Assembly (NCBI RefSeq): GCF_000142905.1 | Contig: NW_013657662.1 | Location: forward strand, 437,328 to 501,327 | Source of the DNA: Thecamonas trahens ATCC 50062 | Lineage: Eukaryota; Apusozoa; Apusomonadida; Apusomonadidae | Length of the DNA: 64,000 bases | Direction: 5' to 3' | In this document: positions 20,783 to 31,853 of the stretch, in pieces | How the letters are laid out: every line of letters begins with the position of its first letter | Numbering within the stretch: position 1 is the first letter of the stretch | Made by a program: the position numbers and the translations under genes | Notes under the pieces: generated by a model | The model's database searches: none | The model's input: the letters and a program-made list of their open reading frames with translations, nothing else | What the model was told of the DNA's origin: nothing

Positions 20783-21574
20783 TTACGTCTCCTTCGACTT
20801 GGGCTTGGCCTTGTACGAGTGGAGGTAGAAGTTGAGGAAGAGAGTGAGCATCGAGATCATGTAGGCAACAAGAGCATACGCCATCCAGTTGGGGAAGACC
20901 TTGCAGTCAAAGATGGCGCCATATGCGCCGTGGATCATGAGGAAAACAAACTGAGCCATCTGCAGCTGAGTCAGGTACTTCTTCCACCATACCGAGTAGC
21001 CTGCAGCACGAAGACCGTAGTACGAGTACATGATGACGTGAACACACGAGTTGATCATGGCCGAGAGGTAGCACTCCCCACCGGCAGTGAAGCGGATGGC
21101 GAGCCACCAGAGCAGCGGCATGGTGGTGTGATGGTAGAGATGAAGAAAGGTGACTAGATGGAACTTCTTCCTCGCCACAAAGAAGATGGTATCCAAGAAC
21201 TCGATGAACTTTGAAAAGTAGAACCACCAGAGGACGGCGGCCATGCCGTAGCCGCGGTCAGAGTAGTCGACGCCATTGCAACGAAATCCGTAGCCAAGAA
21301 CAAAGAAAGCATTGTAGGCAATGACGATCGCCATATAACCATTGAGAGCCACCATGGTGGCATTGTAGACTATGACCAAGTACTTGATGTTAAACGGTTC
21401 CCTCGTCATCATCACCTTCTTTCCACCCCAAATGATGAAGAGATAGATGGCACAGAGGAGGTAGCCCCAGACGGGCGAGGACATCAACCACCACTCGGCC
21501 GTCCTACGGTCTCCCTCTGCATACAAATACGCATACACTCCGTCCAGCGCATCTCCTGGGTTCCCTACTTCCAT
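20783..21574 (-). CDS. ELO family very-long-chain fatty acid elongase (2)
   Basis: A 263-residue ER elongase. Motifs are FSKFIEFLDTIFFVARKK, the histidine box HLYHH at about residues 144-148 within FLHLYHHTTMPLLWW, NSCVHVIMYSYYGL and KKYLTQLQMAQF. Phe, Tyr and Trp are abundant, as in the family. The C-terminus KPKSKET again has a KxKxx ER-retrieval pattern. I chose the ATG at 21574 because the protein then begins six residues or so before the usual family N-terminus. An upstream in-frame ATG at 21718 would add a basic, non-conserved extension. The sequence is clearly distinct from the first elongase, so this is an old paralogue and not a local duplication. Confidence 0.93.
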   Translation of the reverse strand: MEVGNPGDALDGVYAYLYAEGDRRTAEWWLMSSPVWGYLLCAIYLFIIWGGKKVMMTREPFNIKYLVIVYNATMVALNGYMAIVIAYNAFFVLGYGFRCNGVDYSDRGYGMAAVLWWFYFSKFIEFLDTIFFVARKKFHLVTFLHLYHHTTMPLLWWLAIRFTAGGECYLSAMINSCVHVIMYSYYGLRAAGYSVWWKKYLTQLQMAQFVFLMIHGAYGAIFDCKVFPNWMAYALVAYMISMLTLFLNFYLHSYKAKPKSKET

Positions 21575-22323
21575 TCTAGTGATTCTCCCTCTCTTTCTCT
21601 CTTTCTTCCTCAAGTGAGGTCTGTATCCGTACACCTCCCCCACAATCCCGTCTTCCATCCCGTCTCCCTCTCCATAAACACCTTGCGGGGGTTGCCGTCC
21701 CAGGTACGATCCTCCCACCCGGCAAAAGCCCGTTCTAGCCCCCGCCCCCCTCTATCCCCATAACACCCTAACATATAGATCGGGAATGATTGGAGACAAA
21801 TCTTGATGAGTTTGGGCGTAGAGGAGGTGCGTGAGATGGTAAGGGATAAGGAGAAGACTGAATCTGATCAAGATGGTGTGTGAGTGTCATCGAGGCCTGC
21901 CTGGCGGTCCACCGCGGTGTGATCACGTGTCTTCGTGACTTTTGGCTGCTCGCGATCCCTCACGCAATACACATGATAGAGCGCGCGGAATGTCAAAGAG
22001 GAAACAGAGGCGGGATTGGAGGAGCTAGCAGCAGGGAAAAGAGTAAGAACAGAATGGAGAGAGCGGAGCTTATCTAGATCGTTCATATCGGTATTGATTA
22101 TGACAGCCATCTCTTCACACGGCGTGCTGCCCGGATGCCCACTCCGATGAATGGGTGGGGACGGGAGATCACGACGGGGATGTAGATGAAGATGGCTGGG
22201 GCAGTGGAGGGAGAGAGAGCGGCTGCCACTGACCGAATTTGCTCGTGTGAGTCCTCCACGACCCGATTCGGGAGAGAAGTCGACAGGGCCATGGCGTTGA
22301 GGGCGACCAATGGAGTCCAACAT
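21575..22323. other. Intergenic region with a possible small spliced gene
   Basis: Between the elongase start and the RNase H2C stop, both on the minus strand. It is AC-rich near 21720-21780. A weak two-exon candidate is listed separately; otherwise no gene is supported. Confidence 0.4.
21752..22110 (-). CDS. Possible small two-exon protein, unrecognised
   Basis: Hypothetical. Exon 1 (22110-21971) would encode MAVIINTDMNDLDKLRSLHS through FRALYH. A GT-AG intron of 113 bases (21970-21858, GTATTG...TTCAG) would join it to exon 2 (21857-21752), reading LLLIPYHLTHLLYAQTHQDL then SPIIPDLYVRVLWG, 81 residues in all. The second block looks like coding sequence of an alpha-helical protein, but I know no family that fits. 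A different donor (GTGAGG at 21963) is also available and would change the frame. No other support. Confidence 0.18.
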
Positions 22324-23381
22324 CTACTCGTCCGCACCCGTGAGCGGCTTGGCCTTCTTGGCCACTGGTGCAATACCATCATCGTCGCCTCCTGTAGTAC
22401 TAGGCTCGTCCTTGGCCGGCCGCTTGCGCTTGATCAGCTTGGGCTTGGGCTTGGACTTGGGCTTGACCGCGGCCTTGGGGTTGGCGGTTGCCGACCGCCG
22501 CTTGGCGATGGCTTCTTGGCGCTTGCGCAGCGTCTCGGCATCAGCCTTGACGCCAGTCAGAACCTGCGTTGGCTTGACGTACCCTGTCACATCGCCTTCG
22601 ACCTTCTGAGCTTCGTCATTTGGTGCCGCCTCGACCTCTCCGGCTGCGCTCGCAGGAGCTGCGGTGGACGGTGCTGATGCAGTGGACGGTGTTGATGCAG
22701 TCGACGAGTGAGCGGTTGCACCAGTCTTTGCAGCCGATCTCTTCGCCTCAGTCGCAGGCGGAAGGTCAGGGAGGGGAGCGCCGACCGGGTTGTGAAGGAC
22801 CTTTGCCAGATGAAGCCAGGAGAAGCACTTTGGGATGGCATCATTGATGGAGGGTGGCTTTGCATGGTTAAAGTACACAATCGATGTCATGTTGTGAACA
22901 GCCTCCCACTCTGAGCTCCGATTGCCGGACTTGTGCAAGACCAAGGCGTCATAGCCATCAGGAATGACCAACTCTGCGCCATGGAGTTCCCGACCACGGA
23001 ATGAAGAATCTACCACACGAGCACAGTAGCCTACACACACACAACAACGATCATTGACCACCAACTTCCCCAACAATGAGTATACCCACACCCACCCACC
23101 ACACCATCAAGCATGATCTCTCTCTCTCTAACTCTCTCCCCCCACCCCCTTTTCTCTTTCTCACCCTTTCTGGGGTTGTGGTGGTGGCAGTGGTGCGTAC
23201 GTGAGACGCCAGCTGGCTGGATAGCAGCAGCCGGAGATGTGGGCAGAGGCTCAGTGACAGTAAAGTAGGTCGCGAGAGCAGTAGGCCCTGTATGCTTGAT
23301 ACCAAAGGGCATGTGATAGACAGTAGCCTCTCCTACTGTCCCCCCAAATTGCACATTAATCCTCTGGCTGCTCTCACCCAT
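22324..23381 (-). CDS. RNASEH2C: Ribonuclease H2 subunit C (two exons)
   Basis: Accessory subunit of the RNase H2 complex, which removes ribonucleotides and RNA:DNA hybrids from nuclear DNA. Exon 1 is 23381-23201, the intron 23200-23031 (GTACGC...GTGTAG), and exon 2 23030-22324. Joined they give 295 residues and the phases agree. Exon 1 has the family signature YHMPFGIKHTGPTALATYF. Exon 2 begins with VVDSSFRGRELHGAELVIP and GYDALVL, matching the FRGRxLxG beta-barrel strand that packs with subunit B. The C-terminal half is longer than usual, Ala/Thr/Pro-rich, and ends in several Lys/Arg clusters (KSKPKPKLIKRKRP, KKAKP) that suit nuclear import. Without splicing the two halves would look like separate unrelated frames. 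Confidence 0.85.
23031..23200 (-). other. RNASEH2C: Intron of RNASEH2C
   Basis: 170 bases, donor GTACGC and acceptor TGTGTGTAG on the minus strand. Phase 1; the split codon becomes CGC (Arg). GA-rich in the middle. Confidence 0.8.
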
Positions 23382-24125
23382 ACTGGCTACCGTCGAGAGG
23401 TGCTGCTCGCTTCCCGCCCCTCGTCCGTCACCCGACCCGACTGAGCCAAGCCGCCCTATCCGACAACCGACCCGATTGTCCCGACCGGACACAACCCAAT
23501 TGAGCCGAAGGACCCGACAAAGCCCTCTCTCTCTCTCTCTCCATAATAGCAACCATGTGTTCTCTTTGTGGGATCAGTTCCTTGCCGTCCTTGCCATACC
23601 GATCAGACTGACCGACCCGACCTATCACTGCGATCGAGATCGAGCCGATGAACCAGCACGACCAAGCGCAATCACGAGCATCATCACGCTGCTGTGCGCC
23701 AAGTCGGGGGTTAAGGTGCGCTAGCCGCCATTTTCAAGTTGTTGCCCCTCCCTCTCCTCGATCATCGATGGCCGTCCCTCTGTCCTGTCTTGTCTGGTCA
23801 TTGCAAACAGTGTTGCTCAAGCGACACTCTCGGTTGCCAGCCGAGCGGTCGCTCCGCTCCATCGAAGCTCTTAACAAAGCAAGGAACAAATTGCGTGTGA
23901 GCGACTTGTAGCAGTCGTCGCTTCTCTTTCATCGCCCCCATCTCCCCCTCCCCTCTCCCAACGATCATGTGCGCATCTGCCGCCAAACTCGCCAAGTGCC
24001 CGGCGCCAAGTTGGCCAACCGATTGATGACAGCCGCAGGTCATAGACCGACCGACTCGGAAGGATAACTTTGCCACACCCGTCCGCACGCTCACCGACGG
24101 ACGCAACGACCCCCGTCCTTCAAGA
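23382..24125. other. Divergent intergenic region
   Basis: Between the divergent RNASEH2C and receptor-kinase genes, with a short (TC)n at 23522-23541 and a CCGACC-rich tract around 23410-23520. Presumably both promoters. No gene or tRNA seen. Confidence 0.5.
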
Positions 24126-26543
24126 ATGTGTGTTCGGACAGTTGTGTGGTGTATGGCGGTAATGAGTGTGTTATGTGTGTCGCTCTCTTCGCCGCAAACA
24201 GTTCCATGGGAGGCCATGCAGGCCAGGTCACCGGTCCGGCTGATCCTTCCTCAGGGAATGGTGCCACTGGAGGCAAGTACCATGGCTATGGCATTAGGTG
24301 AAGAAGTGGCGCAAGACTTGGTCATTCTCTCCCTTCCATCGTTATCACTCTCAACATGGGATGCTGCTATGGATGACTTTCATATCGTCGGCGATGTCTA
24401 TGTCTTTCCTGGCCTCCTCTACCCACAAGCCTTTCTCGATCTCCTTCGCCCAACGTCCATCTCGCCAGCAACCGCTGATGAAATCCTCCTCACACAAGGT
24501 TCTCCTCTGCCTGCAGACGATGCAATAGAGGACGAAACGTCTACGGCAAAGATGAAAAGCTTGGACACCAGCCCGATCTCTCGCTTGGGACTCTCTCGCG
24601 ACAACGTGCTCGGCATCGCCGATCTCACCGCCTCGGCGGCTACCCTTGCTGACCCGGATCCGTCTGAGGTCGCTGCCAAGCTCGTTCCCTGGCTTGCTGA
24701 TCCGGTCGTTATCTACTACCGCAAGTCTGTCCTTCGCTCCCTTGGTATCTGGCCAGAGTCGATAGCTATCGACTCGTTTGCTAAGCTCATGGATCTTGCC
24801 GCCAGTGCACTGAGGTCTGGCTATGTTCCGTTCTCCTTGCCTCCGGACACGCTGCTTCACAGGGCGCCCCTCCTTTGGTTCGACTACATCAACGTGCGGC
24901 TGAACGGCCCCAAGGCGCACATCTCTCTCAGGCACTCCCTCAACGCTACCAACGAGGAATGGATCAACCGCGCCCTCGTTGTCCTGGCCGACCTCATCGA
25001 CCGCGAGTACATCAGCGTTGCCCAAGGCTCGTTTGACACGTTTCTCACCGGGTCTTCGCTCATGTGCCTCACTACATACTCGTCGCGCTTGCTCATGCCA
25101 ACCAGCATCGTCGACGACCTTGGCATTCTTCGGTTTCCAGACTTTGATGCCACAGCAACGGCTGCGTTCCCACTGCTGAATACGCTCAATGTGGAAGACT
25201 CAGCTCTTCGTGAACGAGGCGAAATCGTTTTTGGCTTCTCGCTTGGTGCGTCGCAATATCCAGGCACCGAGCAGAAGACCATCAACACACTTGCCACGCT
25301 TGCAAACCCGGCGTTTTTCGGCCGCTATATCAATGCCTCGTCTGGTACACCCGTCTTTGTCCCGCTTGACCCTTCGATCGACTTTGCAGCCATGACGTCT
25401 GATCCGCTGGCGCTTGCAGCTCATGCGCCGCTTGCAGAAGCCATCGTGCTTGGTTCATCAGCAGTGGACCGCATCGGCGGCTCTGCGACAGGCCTATCGG
25501 AGCTCTCCCGCGTCTGGTCTGAACTGCTGGTCAACTGGATGTTTGCAGTGCCACCGACTTCGTTGTTTGACATGTCGTGGATGGCATCACCAGTGCTCGT
25601 CTCGTCGTTGCAGTTCCACGCTCGGCACGCTGCTGCGATGGGGAGGAGCTGGGGGGAGGCGGTTCCGCGGCTTGTCGCCGACATCGATGCTGCGCATCTA
25701 CTCCACGTCTACCTCACAACCTCTCGAGTGGCGTTTTACCCTCCGGGTGGTACGTACACCAACGCGTCGCTCGTGGTTACACTTGAGGTCGACACAGTCA
25801 ATGCCACTATCTTCTACACCCTCGATGGATCTGAGCCGTCGTCGTCGAGCCGCAAGTACGTGGCACCACTCGTTCTCGACACCTTCCCGCACCACACCAT
25901 CCGTGCATTTGCCACTTCGAACGTTCTTCAGCGCTCCCCGCTTTCAGAAGCCTCGTTTCACCTTGCTGCCATTCGGCAGACCGTGGTCATGGGCCGCGGC
26001 GCTGGCGAGACTGACGTCGTGGCCGTTCTTGCCATCATTTCTCTTCTGTTGATCTTAATCCTTGCCGCCGGTGGCCTTTTGCTCTGGTGCCTCCTCTCAG
26101 TGTTGCGGTCGAACGAAGTACTGGCGACCAAGGCATCGACGAACACCACGCCGCAGGCCTTGGACGCCAACAACGTCAAGGTCTGGTATCCACTCGGCAT
26201 TGGCTCCCTTGGCGAGGTCTTCCGCGGCTGCTACAACGATGGCGCCGTTGCCCTCACCCTTTTGCAGCTCTCGTCGACGTGCACTGGCCTGCGCATGGAG
26301 CGGGCAAACCTAGGCCGCGGCTCAGGCAACTCGTCGCCCAGCTGCGTCCTCAACGCATCTACTGGCTTTCTCACCGCCGAGCTTCCAGGGACCTCGATGC
26401 TCGGCTCTATCAAGACCATGCAGCTGCCAAGGGTTGCCGTTACCGGCGACCCAAACTCGGCCAACGCCTCTCCGGATGCTACTGTGCCAGAGAAGGCAGT
26501 GAGACGACAGACATTATTGCCGTCGTCGCTGTCATCGTCGTCA

Positions 26544-26575
<32 letters not shown>

Positions 26576-29500
26576 ATCGCCCGCAGGAAGCAATCACGAT
26601 GGGCAGCAACGTGTGGCAGCCGGATCTGCGTCTGAGCAGTTTGAAGATGGTGCGAGCGACGACGACTCGATGGGTGCCCGCCGGCGTGAAAGGGTCGGCG
26701 AGTCTTCGCTTGCCACCTCTCGTCAGGGCTTGTTCGCTGGATACGATTCGATGGATGTCATGTCTGTCGATTTGATGGCGACAAGCCTTCCGCCTGAGCC
26801 CAACACACAGTTTATGACCGGAGGCATCTCGCTGGTGACTGGAGACAACACCAAGTGGATTCCGCTCGCACGGCTCACACCTTGCGTCACTGGTGAGTAC
26901 CTTGTTTCGGAGCAGTTGCTGGCGATGCAGACTGCTCTCTCTGTCTTGGATCACCCGAACATCAATCGATTTGTGGGTGTGGTCCTCTCACCACCGACAC
27001 TCGTGACAGCGTACGTGCCCAATGGACGGCTGTTTGACCTTCTCCATGACATCTCCATTCCGTTGGAGCTTGGCATTCGGCTGCGGTGGGCACACGGAGT
27101 GGCCTCCGGCCTCTCGTACCTGCACGAGCACGGCATCGTGCATTCCAACTTGAAGTCGACATGCGTTCTGCTCTCGCCAGTATGGGAGCCTGTCATCACG
27201 GGATTTGGCGTTGATGGTCTCATGGACGTGGTTGGTGACACGATGACCACTTATGTGGCGTCGACCGCGAGTCTGTACTGGTCTGCGCCCGAGGTACTGG
27301 CCAACAAGGCAAACGTGTCTACAGCCTCTAACGTCTTCTCACTCGGCGTCATTCTGTGGGAGCTGCTCACTCGCGAGGACATGTATCCGAACGTGGCCCC
27401 GCAGACGGTTGCAGTTCGCGTTGTCGCCGGGGACCTACGCCTCGACACGTCGATGCTAGTCCGAGCTGCGGCGGGCCCGTCGGGCGTGCTTCCGCGCATA
27501 GGATCGACGCTTGAGCCGGCAAGCCAGAGCTCATTGTCGCTAACGCGCCTGCGGACCGCGGGATCTGCGACTGGAGCCACGAGCCAGGGCGGCGAGCGAG
27601 GTGGTGGTGACGGCTTGCCGGACCACAAGTCGATGGAGGCGTATGCCACGCTGCTCACACAACTGTGGGCAGAGGATACGCGAATGCGACCTGCGCTGCC
27701 GGACGTGATGGAGCGGCTGTCGTCGATGGCCATGTTCAACGTCTCACGGCCACCGGCGTTTGCCAGCCTTCGGCCGCGCGGTCGCGGCGTGGTTGTCATT
27801 GCTCGGGTCAACTCGGTGGTGACAGGCATGGCAACGGTCCCACATTCGTTCTCGGCCGCTCTCAAGATCTTCCACAATCTCTGCCGTGCCGCAGCGGCGA
27901 CCTGTTCCGGTGTGTGTGTCGAGCAGACCATCGACTCGGTCACCATCACGTTCCTGCAGCGGTCGACTGCGCTGCGCTTCTTTTCCATGCTCCGCGACAA
28001 GCTGTACGCCACCAAATGGCCGTCTGGATTGCTCAAGTCGGAGCTTGGACGGCCGGTCATTTCAGCAACCGGCCTCGTCATCTCGCAGGGTCTGCAGGTT
28101 GACATGGTCATTGCTGCTGGGCGGCTGGTCTCGGTCAAGCAACCCGGAACGTGGCGCTGGAAGTGCGAGGGGCCCGCTATGGACGTTGCGATTGCGCTGC
28201 AAGCCCTGGTCTCGCCTGGCGGCTCGCTCGCGGTTGGTCTCGCCACCGACCCGAATATCAAAGGCTACAACGTCCGAGTGCTTCCGTCGCGAGACGTCTC
28301 GCCGGCCCTTCTCAACTGCCGCATCGTGCAAATCATCAGCGAGCATGTCGACAAGACGAGCGGAACGCCTGCCGCGGCCATGTCTGGTATGGTCAAGCTG
28401 GTCCACACTCCGAGGCTGACCTCGGCACATAGCGTGGCGTTTGGCTCGCCATCACCGCTGCCTCAGATCACCACTGCACCCGCTCGTGTGCCTGCCTCGA
28501 CCATGTCTGCTCCCACGTCTTCCGGCCATCCACCATATTTTGTTGAGGAAGAGGAGGAGGCTGAGGCATGGTGGTCGTTCTACGAGGAGCAGGAACAAGA
28601 GGAGAATGTGGCGGACGGGCGTCCACCCAGGGGCGGGTTCAAGGGCAAGGGCAAGGGCAAGAGCAAGAGCAAGAGCAAGGGCAAGGGTAAGGGTAAGGGC
28701 AAGGGCAAGGGCAAGGGCAAGGGCAAAGGCAAGGGCAAGGGCAAGGGCAAGGGCAAGGGCAAGGGCAAGGGCAAGGGCAAGGGCAAGGGCAAGATAAGGT
28801 TGAAGGGCACGTTGCGACGTTCGACCTCGCTGGACACCTCGTACTCTACATACTCGAGCTACACGTACTCGACGAGCTATTTGGCGTATTCGAGCTCGTA
28901 TAGGCGTGGCAGATCGAGCGTGACGTACACAACGTCGCTTGAAGACTGTTCTTCATCTGCCAATGTGAACCATCATCCAGTGATTTCGATGCCAAGTGGG
29001 CACACGCCACAGCACTCTGTGCTGCACAAGAGCGTTTCGCTGGCACTTGTTGCTGACTCGGATGCGGTGGTTCCCAAGGCTGCGCCGGCCAAGTTGTCGC
29101 GGGTCAAGGGCAAAGACAAGGGCAAAGACAAGGGCAAGGGCAAGGGCAAGGGCAAGGGCAAGCAGTTTCGCAAGCGCCGTGTGACGGACATATCGTACTA
29201 CTATGCTTCGTCGTACGTATACTCAACATACTCATACTCGTCATCATCGTTGTCATCGTCGTCGTCGTCATCATCGTCGTCGCTGTTTCGGCGGGCAGGC
29301 GAAGCGTCCGAGTTGGTGTCTTCCCGGATGGTTGGCGACATCCCCGCCTCGCAGGCCGTGGCTGCTCGAGCTGGCGACATGTACGCCTCGCACGCAGTGA
29401 CAGCCGGTGGAGGCGACATCCACGCCTCGCAGGCCGTGGCTGCTCGAGCTGGCGACATGTACGCCTCGCACGCAGTGACAGCCGGTGGAGGCGACATCCA

Positions 29501-31376
29501 CGCCTCGCAGGCCGTGGCTGCTCAAGCTGGCGACATGTACGCCTCGCACGCAGTGACAGCCGGTGGAGGCGACATCCACGCCTCGCGTCTCGCGCGCAGT
29601 GGTGGGCTCTTTGCATCAGAAGCTACTGCTTCGGAAGACAATCTGTCGGAGCAAACGTTTCTCTCCCGCCGGGCCGATGCGCCCCCGGCGTCGCTTGCGT
29701 TGTCGATGGTGTGCTCGCCAACAGCAACTGCGCCGCTGTTCCAGTCGGGTCTGAACATTCAGCTGACATCGATCCACGCCTCGCAAGTGGGCGCGAGTGG
29801 ACCGCTTGAGTCTGGAGAGTCGAGCGAGGGACACCACAACTTGCTGATGCAAAGCTCCAAGGCGTCGTCGGACGTGGCGGCATCGCAGCAATCATTCGGT
29901 CACGCTGCGAGTGTGACGGCGTCACCAAAGCCGCGGCTTGCGTCGGTGGAGCTATCAGTCTTTCGTGCGCTCGGCATTTCCGGCATAGGCATTCCCTCGT
30001 CGGGCATCGCGTCGTCTCCGGTCATGGGAGCGTCACCCAAGTCTGGGCTCCACTTTGATCGTCTGGCTGCAGCTGGGGTTGAGGGCCACGACGGGCTGCC
30101 GTCGATCATGATTCCTGATGCTTCGGTGTCAATGACTGGGTCAGTCACCGAGCATGGCAAGTCGGACGACGTGGCTGAAGTAGTCAAGTCCAGGTCTGGC
30201 GAGATGAGGGGCGGCTGTCTGCCGTCGGACTCAACGGCCTCAGTTGCGACAGTCTCGGGCCAGTCAGGCGACTCACAGACGTGCCGGTTGGAGCGTGTGC
30301 CCGAAGGGGGCGTGTTCTCATCGTCCGGGCCGCGCGCGCCGATCGTGTCCAACAAGTCGATGCGGTGGCTCATTCCGATGCGTAAGGTGGAAGCCATGCT
30401 ACGCGATCGGCCTCACCAGTGGCCGAACCTGACGCTGGTCTCGTCATCGCCGCTGGGTACCTTTCTGGTTCGGCGCCACTTTCGCGACTTTATGCCTGTG
30501 CGACTTGCGATCAACGCGTCGGCAGACGTGGTGCGGCTCAAGATGCTACGGTCGCGGCTCGAGCTGCCTAAAGTGGTCGGCGTTACGCTCGCGAGCTCGT
30601 TCATCTTTGTCATTTACCGGGTCAAGCAGCCGTCGACCGTCTACGCGCTGAAGGAGTGCTGCTTCTGTGGCCGGTGCAGAGGCGAGAAGCAGATTCGCGA
30701 GGTCGCCTCAGGTGACTCGGTGTCGAGGAGGCAGGCCAACTTTGTGCGGAGCCACCCCCTGCTACGTCCAGATGGCGCCAACCACGCTGAAGGCGATATG
30801 GCCAACTCGATGAGCTCGTTGCCGTCTGACGATGTCTCAACAAGGTCGCTGCCCAAGAACAAGCTGGTCTGTCTCAATACGGTCCAACGCCGGCGAGTGG
30901 CGCTCACGGTAGTTTCTGCTCTTCTCCATTTGCACCAGTCGGGCACAATCCACGGCGCCCTGGGCATGTCAGCTATTGGCTACTGTGTGCGGACCGGTCT
31001 CGCGGTCGTCATCGACTACGGTCTGCCGTCGCTCTTGCAGACGCTGGCATCAACAGCGTCCATCGGCAACGCACCGATCCTGGCACCTGAGGTTCTCAAC
31101 GGTGGCGACTTTACCAAGGCTGCCGACATCTACTCGCTCGCCATGGTTCTGTACGAGATCCTTATGGGCGAGCCGCCGTACCCAGAGCACACTGCGATCG
31201 AGCGGGCACTCGCGCTCTCTTCGACGCCGATGGTCGAGTCGTTGGCCATGAAGTCCGTCCTCGTCAAACCGCTGCGACAACTGCTGGGCAAATGCTGGGA
31301 CATGCGGCCGAAGAAGCGCCCATCAGTCCAGCAGATCTACAAGTCGCTCACCAAGCTCAACGTCTGGTTCAAGTGA
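24126..31376 (+). CDS. Giant receptor: solute-binding ectodomain, two degenerate kinase domains and a degenerate cyclase domain
   Basis: A 2416-residue type I membrane protein. After a signal peptide, residues about 40-520 resemble bacterial family 1 extracellular solute-binding proteins (DPVVIYYRKSVLRSLGIWPE). A chitobiase-C-terminal-like beta domain follows (about 540-610; ATIFYTLDGSEPSSSSRKYV), then one transmembrane helix (about 635-660). Kinase domain 1 (about 685-1200, with a Ser-rich insert) keeps GxGxxG and APE, but HRD reads HSN and DFG reads GFG. A cyclase-like domain lies at about 1217-1412 with its first metal Asp replaced (ARVN). Next come low-complexity repeats. Kinase domain 2 (about 2100-2415) has HGA for HRD and DYG for DFG. 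Both kinases are probably inactive or strongly altered. The order SBP-kinase-cyclase-kinase resembles TKL receptor proteins I recall from amoebae. Its ligand is unknown. Confidence 0.8.
28636..28795 (+). repeat. (GGGCAA)n coding repeat, Gly-Lys tract
   Basis: Hexamer array inside the receptor gene encoding about 27 Gly-Lys dipeptides with a few Ser-Lys. A shorter array of the same type lies at 29107-29163. It would make a highly basic, flexible linker. Confidence 0.95.
29337..29590 (+). repeat. 78-base coding tandem repeat
   Basis: About 3.2 nearly identical copies of a 78-base unit in frame in the receptor gene. Each encodes 26 residues: DIHASQAVAARAGDMYASHA then VTAGGG. Copies start at 29337, 29415, 29493 and 29571 (partial). 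Confidence 0.95.
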
Positions 31377-31853
31377 TAGCTGCACTCGGCCTGATCGAGT
31401 TCCAAGCAGGAGCCGTAGCCGTAGCCGGAGCCGTAGCCGTAGCCGAAGCCGCTTCCAGCCGTAGTCACCCAAACACACCCACCTCCACCACCGTCACCCA
31501 CCCTCTATCGAACTGCCGTCTCTCCTGCCCAGCCACACTACCATCACCGTATCGCTTTCCATCCGATCTCGCTCTCTGCCCAATCTCGCTCTCCGCCCGA
31601 TCTCGCTCTCCGCTCACCCAACAAGCGTCATGTCCCAAAGCCACCACCACCGAATCTTTCTAGCTCACATTTTCAGCTTGCTGCTCATAGCGATGCCGAC
31701 AGCAGCGCTCCGCTCCGTCCCGCCCTCGTCCGCTCCTCTCATGATCCCCCTGCCACCGGGACCCCCTCTCCCCCCCAGCCCCCCAGGCTAAACACCCAAC
31801 TAAGTCTGAGCATCTTTGGCAAACATAGTTGTGTGCGACAGCAGACAACAAGT
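31377..31853. other. Intergenic region with a GTAGCC repeat
   Basis: A (GTAGCC)n array lies at about 31410-31451, followed by pyrimidine-rich sequence that is the likely promoter and leader of the phosphate transporter. No gene seen. Confidence 0.55.

Noticed and set aside
23780-23920. Possible tRNA-like fold upstream of the receptor gene
   Set aside because: No A-box/B-box pair or acceptor stem could be drawn.
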